Program-made: the position numbers and the translations under genes | In this document: positions 43,935 to 52,794 of the stretch, in pieces | Numbering within the stretch: position 1 is the first letter of the stretch | Layout: each line of letters begins with the position of its first letter | Notes under the pieces: model-generated | What the model was told of the DNA's origin: nothing | What the model saw: only the letters and a program-made list of their open reading frames with translations | Databases searched by the model: none | DNA from: Pigmentiphaga litoralis | GTDB taxonomy: Bacteria > Pseudomonadota > Gammaproteobacteria > Burkholderiales > Burkholderiaceae_B | Length of the DNA stretch: 64,000 bases | Direction: 5' to 3' | Assembly: GCF_014651835.1 (NCBI RefSeq) | Contig: NZ_BMXQ01000001.1 | Coordinates: forward strand, 3,012,120 to 3,076,119

Positions 43935-44867
43935 ATGAATGTTCAAGCCTTCGATTTGAACTTACTAGTTGCATTCGATTGCGTACTGGCCGAACGCAGC
44001 GTCACGCGAGCCGCAGCGCGCCTGGGCATTAGCCAGCCGGCTGTGAGCAATGCCTTAAATCGTTTGCGGCATCTGTGTAATGACCCGTTGTTTGTTAGGA
44101 TTGGATCGTCGATGGAACCGACGCCGCACGCCCTGGCCCTGGCGTTGCCAGTGCAACAAGCACTCGGACTCCTGAACGACGCGATAGAACGGCTTACAGT
44201 GTTCTCGCCGGAATCGTCTATCCGACAGTTCACCTTGTTGATGCCAGATGTGGCGGTCGCCTTGATCCTTCCGCAGTTGATGGAGCGGATTGCTACCGAT
44301 GCACCAAAAATAACCATCCGTGCAGTGCAGGCACCACCGGAAGAGCGTGCCCACGTATTGCAAGCGGGGGTCGCCGACATGGCGATGTGGGGGAACACGT
44401 CACTATTCAAACATCGCATTTATCGCCAGAAGTTGTGGCGCCACGACTACGTGTGCATCGCACGCAAGGATCACGACTTGCTCAAAAACGGGTTGACCGT
44501 GGAACATTTCGCTCAGTGTGGACACATACTTGTTCAGTCTGGCACTGGCACGAATTCAGCACTTGAAAAGGCACTTCAGCGACACGGATTAAAGCGGCGG
44601 ATTGCGTTAGAAGTCGCGACGTACCTCGGTATACCGGCCATTTTGGAGAGAACTGATTTGATTGTCACAGTCTCTGCAACAGTAGCGTCGATCATGAGTT
44701 CACAGAACATTACGATTCACCCGCTCCCGTTCAGCCTATCTAGCACTCCCGTATATCTTTTTTGGCACGAGCGCTATCACCAAGACGCTGGTCACGTATG
44801 GCTCCGCCGTCTGCTCCATGAGTTGTTCCACGAATATCCGGGCGCTCGGGCGCCATGCTCAGCGTAG
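43935..44867 (+). CDS. LysR-family regulator, NodD/NahR-like subgroup
   Basis: The 310-residue protein begins FDLNLLVAFDCVLAERSVT, then LGISQPAVSNALNRLRHL and DPLFVRIGSSMEPT, the N-terminal pattern of the NodD/NahR/LinR subgroup. These respond to aromatic inducers. ATG at 43935 is used because the FDLNLL helix follows at once; the upstream in-frame codons overlap the control region. It is divergent from the catabolic operon starting at 43848, with 86 bases between, and likely activates it. Confidence 0.9.
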   Translation: MNVQAFDLNLLVAFDCVLAERSVTRAAARLGISQPAVSNALNRLRHLCNDPLFVRIGSSMEPTPHALALALPVQQALGLLNDAIERLTVFSPESSIRQFTLLMPDVAVALILPQLMERIATDAPKITIRAVQAPPEERAHVLQAGVADMAMWGNTSLFKHRIYRQKLWRHDYVCIARKDHDLLKNGLTVEHFAQCGHILVQSGTGTNSALEKALQRHGLKRRIALEVATYLGIPAILERTDLIVTVSATVASIMSSQNITIHPLPFSLSSTPVYLFWHERYHQDAGHVWLRRLLHELFHEYPGARAPCSA

Positions 44868-45529
44868 TTGCGCATCGGATCGAACTTACACCCTAGGAGA
44901 TGGCAGTTCGGTAGGGGGCTAGCTAACGTCAACGGTAGAACGACACTACCGCTGAAGATGTCCAAGCAACGAACAAACGCTTTAAGCGATGTTCCGCCAG
45001 CAACCCCGGGTCTTCTGCATTCAGGTCTTCGCGAGTTCGCAGGCCGATGCGATCACATCGACGTTCCCATAGACTTGATCAATTTGGCCAAGACAATTGA
45101 TAGGGTGTCGTGCTCTGTGAGGGCGTCGACTTGCCCGCGAAGACCGCGTCGGGGATCAAGTTCCAATGGATGGTGTCCAGGGGCATGACGGCAGCTCCCG
45201 CAACACTCGGTCTCAGCTTGCGCTGGCTGTCGATAGGATGCCTGCCGCAGCCATCGTAGGGCTGATCCCCCGCCGTATCGCGTTAGTGACATCAATGCGG
45301 CGTGCACGCGACGTTCGTTGAAAGCTCAGCTAGTTCAGCCAGCCCTCCATACGGTCTCTTAGAGGTTTTTCCCTGGGCGAGACGAATAGCGCATTGACGA
45401 CGTCGGTGTGATAACCGGAACAGTCAATTGCCCACTGTTTATTGGCTCTAGGTAGTCTTTGGGCAAAGGCAGGTCGAAGCTCAGTTTATACACACGTTAA
45501 CTGTGCTTCAACCTGCGGCTGTCCTGCCT
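44868..45529. other. Gap with decayed DNA
   Basis: No intact gene is seen. A minus-strand frame near 45060-45200 (VDALTEHDTLSIVLAKLIKS) looks protein-like but is short and unplaced. The remnant receptor gene begins right after. I see no terminal repeats of an insertion sequence. Confidence 0.4.
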
Positions 45530-46606
45530 TTACTCGGCCTCGACCCCGGCGACCTTCACCCAAGTCTTGCGAGTTGCAAGTTCGTCACGGATGTGACGGG
45601 CAAATGCCTCCGGGCTCATCCCAACCGGCTCGTAGCCTTTTGGCTCCATGTTCGCAGCTACGAAAGCCGAGTCGGCGAGCACCGCGCGCACATCTGTATT
45701 GATGCGCTCCACCACCGCGCGCGGCGTCTTGGCAGGGGCAAGTAATCCATACCAGACATTCACGCCAACATCGGGATAACCCAGCTCGGAGAAGGTCGGA
45801 ACATTAGGCAGCATTAGCGATCGTTTCTTGCCTCCATAGGCATACGCTTTGAGACGGCCGGATTCCAACAGCGGCTTTGCTGTAAAAACGCCCAACCAGC
45901 CTAGTTGCGTTTCGTTCTGCAATATTGACTGCGTCATCTGCGGAATGCCTTTGTACGGGACATGCATGAACCGCGTGCCGGTCCGATACTTAAGCATTTC
46001 CGAGTCGAGATGCATCTGGCTGCCCAATCCGATAGAGGCATAACTGATGGATGAAGGCGATGCCTTGTCCGTTGCGATCAGGTCAGCCAGTGTGTCTGGT
46101 TTGACACTCGAGTTGGCGACAAGCAGCGTGCCGAAAGTTGTCAGCATCGTGACCGGTGCGAAGTCCGCGACCGGATCGTAAGGCAGCTTCTTGTATAGGT
46201 GCGGATTGGTCGTAATCGTGGCATCAATGGCGAACAGGAGCGTATGCCCATCCGGTTCGGCTGTCGCGACGGCTTGTGACGAAATGATGGTGTTTGCGCC
46301 TGGGCGGTTCTCGAAGATCACCGACTGTCCCCAGGCTACCGCCAGTTCTTTAGCCAGCGATCGGCCTTTCCTATCAGGAGTGAGCCCTTTGACACCGCGG
46401 CCGATTATGAGCGCCTCCCGACGCTCTACGCGAAGCGCCCGGTAGACAGACCTCGTCGGCATCGGCGCTCGCGAACGCCTGCGGCAGCAGCCGTCCCCGA
46501 TCGCGATCGAGCAGCATCTGGATTCCGTTGATATCCGTGACTTGCACTTGGTGATCAGTGCTGTGCATTCAGTTGGCAAAGCGATCGACTGGGTGCTATC
46601 GAACAT
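45530..46606 (-). pseudogene. Bug/TctC-family receptor without its own N-terminus
   Basis: From about residue 76 the frame is a normal Bug receptor: LAKELAVAWGQSVIFENRPGA with the usual NRPGAN, then YASIGLGSQMHLDSEML and MHVPYKGIPQMTQSI, to a normal C-terminus. The first 75 residues are not Bug sequence and contain no signal peptide, so the protein could not reach the periplasm. The upstream part may belong to another gene (frames near 46450-46560 read QVTDINGIQMLLDRDRGRL). The join looks like a deletion or rearrangement fusing two genes. Confidence 0.65.
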
Positions 46607-46758
46607 CTGAAACTGCCATCAGTTATGTGAACGTCCACAACAACATCATTGGCATAAAAATCCCATTTTTTTTCAGACCTATATCACTTCATTGAGCTGG
46701 CTTCGTTACGCGTCAAATGCGCGTCAAACGGGGCCTGCGCCAACACAGGAGTGTATAG

Positions 46759-46875
46759 ATGCAGATTATTTCCCCCCTCGAGTTGCTCGTTTCGTTCGCC
46801 ATCTGTGTGTGCATAGGCGCGCTGGCGAGCGGACTTGCAAGCTATAGAAGTTGGTCTCAGAGGTCGGTGCTATGA
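46759..46875 (+). CDS. Small single-span membrane protein (38 residues)
   Basis: AGGAG stands 8 bases before the ATG at 46759. The product MQIISPLELLVSFAICVCIG continues into an Ala/Gly/Ser-rich stretch and ends with a basic, Ser-rich tail. One membrane helix covers most of it. Its TGA overlaps the ATG of the next gene (ATGA), which supports real, coupled translation. No family is recognised. It is the first gene of the mobilizable segment. Confidence 0.5.
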   Translation: MQIISPLELLVSFAICVCIGALASGLASYRSWSQRSVL

Positions 46876-47303
46876 GCATTAAGAACAGAGACCGAACTCA
46901 AGCGACCCGTACTCGGCCCTTTAAGCTGGCCGAGCGAGCACACCAAGATCGACAGAGCACAAGCAGTCAGGGCGGCACGCTCAAATGCCAAAAATGCGGC
47001 GCCCCGCTTCGCGACGCTCTCGATCGCATGAGGCACCTTGGTCTCGTGATGGGTCTAGTGTCAGGGTTACTACGCAAGTCGAACGGAGCCTTGATAACCG
47101 CCGCACCGACGACCACTCATAGCGAAGCTCTAAACGAGCCTCTCCGGAGCCATCTACGTCGCCTCGAGCTTGCCATCGCGTCTGCGTTGACAGGTAGTAA
47201 CCGCGGGTATGAAGTTGGCACTGTCATTCGGCAAATGTTCGCTGATGAGGGGGATCCAAAAACTCATTGTTCTCATTGCCAACACCTACGAGACGCCTTC
47301 TAA
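46872..47303 (+). CDS. Hypothetical protein with two Cys pairs
   Basis: The 143-residue basic protein has LKCQKCGAPLRDALDRMRHL in its first half and a terminal THCSHCQHLRDAF. Two CxxC pairs suggest a zinc-bound domain or dimer. Between them is a Gly/Leu-rich stretch and a charged helix (HLRRLELAIASALTG). Its start overlaps the small membrane protein gene. It precedes the DUF932 gene, a plasmid/island hallmark, so it is probably part of the same mobile segment. Function unknown. Confidence 0.6.
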   Translation: MSIKNRDRTQATRTRPFKLAERAHQDRQSTSSQGGTLKCQKCGAPLRDALDRMRHLGLVMGLVSGLLRKSNGALITAAPTTTHSEALNEPLRSHLRRLELAIASALTGSNRGYEVGTVIRQMFADEGDPKTHCSHCQHLRDAF

Positions 47304-47374
47304 AGCGGATTCGCAACTTGGTACTCCGCCCGGCGACTGCCGGGCCTTTATGCCGGATAAAAAAAAGGAACGAC

Positions 47375-48337
47375 ATGCACCTTGTGCAATCTATGGCTTA
47401 TGTGAACGAGACGCCTTGGCATGGCTTAGGCAATCGACTCGCACCTAAACAGCCTCTCGAAGTCTGGGCAGAGCAAGCCGGAATGGATTGGAAGATCGAA
47501 GCGGCTGACGTCCGCTTTGACACCGAAGACAATGGAACGGAAGAGCATGGCGTTTTTCCCGATCAGAAGGTGCTATATCGGTCAGACACTAAGGCACCGT
47601 TGTCGATCGTCTCGAACCGATATCAAGTCGTTCAACCCTCGGAGATCTTGGAGTTCTATCGAGACTTAACGGAGGTGGGCGGCTACGAAATGGAAACCGC
47701 GGGTGTTCTAAAGGAAGGCCGAAAACTCTGGGCGCTTGCTCGTACAGGGCACACCACCGCTCTGGCCGGCAACGATCGAGTCCATGGTTATCTGCTGCTG
47801 GCGACCGCGTGCGACGGTACGTTGGCCACCACGGCCCAGTTCACGTCTGTCCGAGTTGTATGCAACAACACCTTGGCGATTGCACTTGGCGAAAAACAAG
47901 GCGTCGTAAAGGTGCCTCACCGGAGTCACTTTGATCCGAAGGCTGTGAAGCGCCAGCTTGGACTTGCTACTGCAACTTGGGACGACTTCATCGCCCGCAT
48001 GCGAGCACTTTCGGAGTGCAGTGTCTCCGCTTCTGCAGCAGAGGGCTTTCTACGACGAGTGCTCACCTATCCTGGCAGCGAAGTCTCCATGGACGCTCGA
48101 GTGGTCAACGAGCGCGCAGTCCGAGCAGCTCACGAGCTGTTCGCTGGGAAGGGGCGAGGTGCAACCTTATCGTCGGCCTCGGCCACCGCATGGGGCTTGG
48201 TCAACAGCGTGACGGAATTCGTCGATCACCAGCGTCAAGCGCGTAGCGGTGATCATCGACGCGATGCCGCATGGTTCGGACAAGGTGCCGCTCTCAAACA
48301 GCGTGCATGGAATGAAGCAATGCTGCTGGTTGCTTGA
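47375..48337 (+). CDS. DUF932 (phage/plasmid-like TIGR03299) protein
   Basis: The 320-residue protein starts MHLVQSMAYVNETPWHGLGN, the family signature. It continues with LYRSDTKAPLSIVSNRYQVVQ, LLLATACDGTLATTAQFTSV and VRVVCNNTLAIAL. AAAAAGGAA precedes the ATG at 47375. DUF932 proteins are common on plasmids, phages and integrative elements; their function is not established. It supports a mobile origin of this region. Length is normal for the family, so it appears intact. Confidence 0.85.
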   Translation: MHLVQSMAYVNETPWHGLGNRLAPKQPLEVWAEQAGMDWKIEAADVRFDTEDNGTEEHGVFPDQKVLYRSDTKAPLSIVSNRYQVVQPSEILEFYRDLTEVGGYEMETAGVLKEGRKLWALARTGHTTALAGNDRVHGYLLLATACDGTLATTAQFTSVRVVCNNTLAIALGEKQGVVKVPHRSHFDPKAVKRQLGLATATWDDFIARMRALSECSVSASAAEGFLRRVLTYPGSEVSMDARVVNERAVRAAHELFAGKGRGATLSSASATAWGLVNSVTEFVDHQRQARSGDHRRDAAWFGQGAALKQRAWNEAMLLVA

Positions 48338-48553
48338 GAAACAGGGGCTATGAGGCGCCGCGCGTTGCTTTCAGCAGCAGCGACGCCTCTGTAGTTAGTT
48401 GCACCATCAGATTCACCGTAACAACCGGCTGCGACCGCTATCTGTATCTGCACAGCTTGACCCATAGACGCTTGCGGACAAGAACACGCCAACAACTCCG
48501 CAATGACGCTCCACGGTGCCATGGCGCATCACGCCCACACTAGCGGCGTCAAT

Positions 48554-48886
48554 CTACTTGCGGCTCAAACGACCTGCTAAACGTTCAACCAACTCTACGA
48601 TTAGAGCCCGATCTGGCGCACTCAGTTTTGCCATCAGCTGTTGTAAGCGCTCGGCCTGATCGTTTGCTCTAACACTCGTTTCCATTAACAAGTCACCGAG
48701 GCTGCATTGGAAGATGTCTGCGAGCTCTGCCAAGCGCGCCACAGTTGGCATCACAACCCCACGCTCTATGCGAGACACGGCCTCGACACCGATGCCTAAG
48801 TGCTCAGCAACCTGCTCCTGCGTAAGTACACAACCGACGCGCCGCTTAGCAACGATTCGTCCAATGGCCTCCGCCAACCCCTCCAT
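48554..48886 (-). CDS. XRE-family transcriptional repressor
   Basis: The 110-residue protein has a Cro/C1-type helix-turn-helix: VLTQEQVAEHLGIGVEAVSR, then IERGVVMPTVARLAELADIF. The C-terminal half is a leucine-rich helix likely to dimerise (ALIVELVERLAGRL). The ATG at 48886 is preceded by GAGGGAAGG, so I choose it over a start 29 codons upstream that would lie inside the operator. The 13-base palindrome at 48953-48983 is immediately upstream, so autoregulation and control of the divergent gene at 49086 are likely. Confidence 0.85.
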   Translation of the reverse strand: MEGLAEAIGRIVAKRRVGCVLTQEQVAEHLGIGVEAVSRIERGVVMPTVARLAELADIFQCSLGDLLMETSVRANDQAERLQQLMAKLSAPDRALIVELVERLAGRLSRK

Positions 48887-48952
48887 ACCTTCCCTCAATA
48901 CTTGCTTGTGACCCGACCTACATAGTTGGGCAACAACAAACAAAGATGAAGT

Positions 48953-48983
48953 ACTCAATAAGTTGGTACTCAACTTATTGAGT
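48953..48983. promoter_or_regulatory. Perfect 13-base palindrome, likely operator of the XRE repressor
   Basis: ACTCAATAAGTTG (48953-48965), a 5-base spacer GTACT, and CAACTTATTGAGT (48971-48983) are exact inverted arms. The word GTACTCAA also occurs twice in direct order inside it. It lies 67 bases upstream of the repressor start and 100 bases before the divergent gene, where an operator would control both. Confidence 0.6.
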
Positions 48984-49085
48984 TGACTGCCGATATGGTT
49001 GTTCTAAGGCAGAGGCGGATCTCTCTTGCTTTCACTCCTGCGAGCCGATGCAAAGCGCTCGTGAATTTGCCCCAAAGGAAAAGAA

Positions 49086-49442
49086 ATGAATGCTTATAGC
49101 AACGAACAAACTAGCAACAGCAAATCGTTAACCAATGCAAATCTTATTTGGGCAGTCGTAGCCTTAGTTACGGCTATCTTCTTTTGCTCTGTGAATACAG
49201 CGGCGTTGGTACTAGGAGCATCGTTTGGAGCGAAGATTTTGGCCGTTATTGCTGGGGCGCTACTTGGCTGGGTAGGGGCGCTTGTAGGCAATGCTGTTCG
49301 CAAATTCGCGCAGCCAGACGTAGTCATGACATCGGGCGGCATGGCGAGTCTAATTTGGTTGAAGCTTTTTTGGTCGGTTGGCCCTCAGCTATTTGGTCTC
49401 GTGGCGGGCGTTGTCATTGGCGAAGCCATCGTCTTGTCCTGA
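49086..49442 (+). CDS. Hypothetical membrane protein
   Basis: The 118-residue protein has a polar Asn/Ser-rich N-terminus. Three hydrophobic segments follow: ANLIWAVVALVTAIFFCSV, then the Gly/Ala-rich ILAVIAGALLGWVGALVG, and a C-terminal LFGLVAGVVIGEAIVL. AAAGGAAAAG precedes the ATG. It is divergent from the repressor and is followed 4 bases later by a lipoprotein gene. No family recognised; the context suggests an accessory protein of the mobile element. Confidence 0.62.
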   Translation: MNAYSNEQTSNSKSLTNANLIWAVVALVTAIFFCSVNTAALVLGASFGAKILAVIAGALLGWVGALVGNAVRKFAQPDVVMTSGGMASLIWLKLFWSVGPQLFGLVAGVVIGEAIVLS

Positions 49443-49445
49443 GGA

Positions 49446-49739
49446 ATGAAGATGACGATACGCACTGTTGTTGTTGCCATTGCGCTTGGCGCTTTGGTTG
49501 CTTGTTCTGGATCAAGCTCCAAGTTTCAAGGACAGTTCCTCGCGAGTTGCATGCAATCAGGAGGCAACAAAGCAGGCTGCAACTGCATACTTGAACGTCT
49601 GGAACAAGAGTATGGCCTTCAACGTCTGGAATCACTTGAGACCGCGATGGGCAGGCCCCACCCTACAGAGGACTCACAGCGCCTCGCTCAGCAGTTAGCG
49701 CATAGGTCCCTATCCCACGCGATGTCCTGTCGCAGATAG
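49446..49739 (+). CDS. Small lipoprotein
   Basis: The 97-residue protein has a signal peptide with the lipobox LVAC (Cys20), followed by a Ser-rich linker. The mature part is short with three further cysteines (ASCMQSGGNKAGCNCILERL) and an amphipathic helix. It follows the membrane protein gene by 4 bases. It may be an entry-exclusion or envelope accessory protein of the element, but no family is recognised. Confidence 0.68.
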   Translation: MKMTIRTVVVAIALGALVACSGSSSKFQGQFLASCMQSGGNKAGCNCILERLEQEYGLQRLESLETAMGRPHPTEDSQRLAQQLAHRSLSHAMSCRR

Positions 49740-49808
49740 ACCTATTTTAGAATTTCGGATCTCCCTGCCTAATCTTCTCCGCCTACCTCAATCTAAGTCT
49801 TTAACTGC

Positions 49809-49835
49809 GAGCATCTGGCTGGTAGCCAGGTGCTC
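49809..49835 (+). terminator. Hairpin after the lipoprotein gene, possible terminator
   Basis: GAGCATCTGGCT and AGCCAGGTGCTC form a 12-base stem with one G-T pair and a 3-base loop, about 70 bases after the lipoprotein stop. A T-run starts only 12 bases later, so it may be a weak terminator or a structural element near the transfer origin. Confidence 0.4.
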
Positions 49836-50029
49836 TTACGTATAAAGTTTTTTTTGGTAGAGATAGTGCAGTAGGCATTGCCACCGATGTTCACCTAGCA
49901 GCGGTGTGGATTTTTTACATAGTGCCTACCTTATATGGAGAAAGAATACAGCGAGATAGATCACCTTTAAATAAGTTCGAAACTGATCGTCTTAACATAA
50001 TGCCTATGGCAAGCATCAGGGGGGGGGTA

Positions 50030-50085
50030 TTAACGTTCGCGCACTTACCCTTTCTCAAAAATCGATCAATTTCGTTTACTAAATT
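50030..50085 (-). other. Candidate origin of transfer (oriT) with an RSF1010-like nic sequence
   Basis: The minus strand reads GAGAAAGGGTAAGTGCGCG at 50038-50056. The core TAAGTGCGC matches the nic region I know from MOBQ plasmids (RSF1010/pSC101 type, TAAgTGCGCCCT or TAAaTGCGCCCT), and the preceding GAGAAA also resembles RSF1010. An imperfect inverted repeat (AAATCGA / TCAATTT) lies just outside at about 50060-50074. The site is 80-100 bases before the relaxase gene, the normal place for an oriT. The comparison is from memory. Confidence 0.5.
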
Positions 50086-50133
50086 AAGCCAGAACGTCCC
50101 ACGTTACTGGCTTTATTACGTTGCAGAGGACAT

Positions 50134-50871
50134 ATGGCGAGCTTCCACCTTCGAGTTAAATCCGGCAAAAAGGGTCGCGCGGTAGCGCACGCAATGTACA
50201 TATCACGACAAGGCCAGTTCGCAACCAAAGATGACCTTGTTGCTACGGAACACGGTAACTTACCAAATTGGGCTCATGACGACCCATTTGTATTTTGGAA
50301 AGAAGCAGACAAGCACGAACGCGAGAATGGCGCCGTATATCGAGAACATATTATCGCGGTGCCTAACGAATGCTCAAACCAGGGACAACTCAACCTAGTC
50401 TCTGCTTACGTTCAGGAAATAGTAGGGCCGCGGCCGTATCAGTGGGCCCTACATTGTCCAACCTCATCTCTTGAAGGCCTCCCCAACACGCACGCCCATG
50501 TAATGTTTTCCGATAGAGCCGACGATGGAATCGAGAGGCCCCCTTCTCAAACGTTCATGCGCCACAATCCGCGACAGCCCGAATTGGGCGGCCGTAGAAA
50601 GGGTACTGGAGGGAAAACGCGAGCAGAAGTAAGCGAAGCTCTAATTGAGACCCGTAAAAAGTTTGCCGATCTACAAAACGCAGCACTGGAACAGGCCGGA
50701 CATTCGGCGCGTGTGGATCACCGATCTTTGAAAGACCGAGGCATTGCCCGCCCACCGGAACGCCACCTCGGCCCTAGCCTTCTACGAAACTTGCCAGAAC
50801 ACGACCGTCAGGCCTACCTAAAAGCTCGTGCTCACAATCGTCAATCTGATGAAGTTGCTACTGCTTGCTAG
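50134..50871 (+). CDS. MobA/MobL-family relaxase, short form
   Basis: The 245-residue protein has the MobA/MobL layout: FHLRVKSGKKGRAVAHAMYI at the start, then REHIIAVPNE, and the metal-binding NTHAHVMFSDR (H-x-H). VDHRSLKDRGIARPPERHLG follows, the typical end of the relaxase domain. It nicks at oriT and covalently binds DNA for mobilization. RSF1010 MobA is much longer (primase fused); here only the relaxase domain exists. AGAGGA precedes the ATG at 50134. No type IV secretion genes are in the window, so transfer would depend on a helper. Confidence 0.83.
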   Translation: MASFHLRVKSGKKGRAVAHAMYISRQGQFATKDDLVATEHGNLPNWAHDDPFVFWKEADKHERENGAVYREHIIAVPNECSNQGQLNLVSAYVQEIVGPRPYQWALHCPTSSLEGLPNTHAHVMFSDRADDGIERPPSQTFMRHNPRQPELGGRRKGTGGKTRAEVSEALIETRKKFADLQNAALEQAGHSARVDHRSLKDRGIARPPERHLGPSLLRNLPEHDRQAYLKARAHNRQSDEVATAC

Positions 50872-51135
50872 ATCGAGCAACCAATAGCGAACGTTCCAAA
50901 TAAGACAACTCAAAAAGGCGAAACCTGATTGTTAAGTACCTTATGCGCTTCAACGGCCTTTCTCTTCAATTTAACTTGTTATGCAGCCCCGTTAGTCCTA
51001 TTCCGTCGCAGCTACGCTCTCGCATTTTGTTAGTCTTCCAGCGAAGGCGTGTTCTCGCTGAACATATCTTTGTCACCATCAAAGCTCCCCCTATCAAATA
51101 CCTCGTGATTATTGACCATTTTGCGCCTCTTCCGA

Positions 51136-52245
51136 TTAGGCAGTTCCCATGTTTGATGAAACAACGACATCGTGCGACGGAGACTGGCGGTTAGGAAGCA
51201 GCGCGCTCGTTCCGAACTGTTTGAAGCGGGTATCGCCAACCAATTTTAGAAAGAGGTTTTTTTGGGCCGTAAAGCGGATGGTCATGCGTAACGCTTTACG
51301 TTTTTCCTCGTCATCTCGATCGACCAACCCCGAGCATCGGATGTAAATATACTTTTTATCCGAAATGATTCGCTCCACATTACTTGGCCACCATGCACCT
51401 TTTTCTGCAGTTAATTTATTCCAATACGAACCGATGAACTCAGCTAACCCGCTTTCGCTGCGCGCGCAAAGGTGACAGATGAAAATAACGCTCAGGTGGA
51501 GACCCGTTTCGTCGCCATGCTCAACTGTCCAGATGTATTTCACGATCTCGCGAAGAACTTCATTGCTACGGCGGTTGTTGAAGAACCGTTTACGATCTTG
51601 CTGCAATTGCTGAAGCGTAGCCCTCGATCGATGCTGTTCGTCATACCCAAAATGCATAGTTAATACAAGGCACTGCCGTTCATCTTCAAACGCTTTAGCT
51701 TCTAGCAGCAGGCCTGCGATCTCATTGCGGTTCGCATTGCGCTCCTGCGAACGCAAATCCTCTCTGAACGTCTTCGTTGAGAAAATTTTTGCGACGTGAT
51801 CGACCAGTACATTAAAAATTTCTGCATGCGTCATGCCTCGATCGTTCTCCCACGTATCCGGTCCGCGAAACTCGAAGGGTTCAATTTGAAGCCTATGCTC
51901 CTTGAATGCCTCGCGTACCGTGTTCAGGTAGGGGCCAAATGTATAGCGCTCATCAAGTGCACGAACTTTCAGGACGTGACGCACGCACCGAAAAAAGCGG
52001 AGCGTTTGCGCTATCGGCCGGGCGTAGGACCGAACGCCTCTGCGGACCTGAATGAAGCGTACAGAGTATTTCTGAGCTGCGATCTCCTTGCACATTTGGT
52101 GCAGGGTCAGCAGACTGGGCGACAGCAGTCCGAAGCTATTTTTTATGATCACTTGCGCCGGCCTGTTCACCATATCGCGTTCGGTATTCCGGGTGATATC
52201 TTGGAATTTGAGTAGTTGAGGGACTTCGTGTTGGTCTATTGGCAT
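51136..52245 (-). CDS. Inovirus Gp2/YagK-YfjJ-like replication protein
   Basis: In the 369-residue protein the C-terminal part shows the YagK/YfjJ (inovirus Gp2) pattern. It reads RQCLVLTMHFGYDEQHRS, IVKYIWTVEHGDETGLHLSV (compare WxxExxxxxGxHxH), ICHLCARSE and LAEFIGSYWNKLT. The N-terminal region is basic. Family members on phages and islands are thought to be replication initiators. AAAGAGGT precedes the ATG at 52245. It lies on the opposite strand to the relaxase gene. Whether it makes the element replicate is unknown. Confidence 0.7.
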   Translation of the reverse strand: MPIDQHEVPQLLKFQDITRNTERDMVNRPAQVIIKNSFGLLSPSLLTLHQMCKEIAAQKYSVRFIQVRRGVRSYARPIAQTLRFFRCVRHVLKVRALDERYTFGPYLNTVREAFKEHRLQIEPFEFRGPDTWENDRGMTHAEIFNVLVDHVAKIFSTKTFREDLRSQERNANRNEIAGLLLEAKAFEDERQCLVLTMHFGYDEQHRSRATLQQLQQDRKRFFNNRRSNEVLREIVKYIWTVEHGDETGLHLSVIFICHLCARSESGLAEFIGSYWNKLTAEKGAWWPSNVERIISDKKYIYIRCSGLVDRDDEEKRKALRMTIRFTAQKNLFLKLVGDTRFKQFGTSALLPNRQSPSHDVVVSSNMGTA

Positions 52246-52458
52246 AAGTGTTTACCTCTTTCCTTATTCACATGTACCCCAAGTTAGCTTGGCGAGGCCC
52301 CGTCATCCTGATCTCGATGTGCGCGCATCAACGCAGAGCGCTGCTCTGGCGCCTGAGTTTTGAAGGGACGTGGCCACGCCACGACATGCGTGGGTTTAAG
52401 TTGTGTGACGGGCCTAAGATGTATTGGAGGACCGCACCCTATTGATGCGGTCCGGGCC

Positions 52459-52794
52459 CTATTCCGTGAGCTCGTACACCTGCCGTGACGGCGGCAAATC
52501 GGCGCCGCAGTGAGCGCAGCCCATGTGAATATTGCGATCGCTGCGTCGCTTTTGTTCGGCATCGAGCAATTCGCGATAAGACTTCGCGTGCAAATTCAGG
52601 CCATGACGCTTTAGAAATACCAAAATGTCTTTCTGCGGCACGTTGCGCGCGATCGCGTGAGCGATACCTGGATACCATTGGGCAAACTGTTCTTCACGCT
52701 GCTTCGATTTTCTCGGTTGCAGGGATGCAAGTTCACTCAGAAGAGCTTGGAAGTCGACGTTCTGAGATGCGTCTGGTTGAGAGGAATCCTCCAT
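52459..52794 (-). CDS. Hypothetical island protein, coupled to the HTH gene
   Basis: The 111-residue protein is mostly helical. It has a basic segment (LQPRKSKQREEQFAQWY) and an AHAIARNVPQKDILVFLKRH stretch that looks like a DNA-binding or bundle helix. A C-terminal CAHCGADLP knuckle could hold zinc with partners elsewhere. Its ATG overlaps the stop of the upstream HTH gene (TAATG), so the two are translated together. Function unknown; similar small proteins accompany relaxases. Confidence 0.6.
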   Translation of the reverse strand: MEDSSQPDASQNVDFQALLSELASLQPRKSKQREEQFAQWYPGIAHAIARNVPQKDILVFLKRHGLNLHAKSYRELLDAEQKRRSDRNIHMGCAHCGADLPPSRQVYELTE

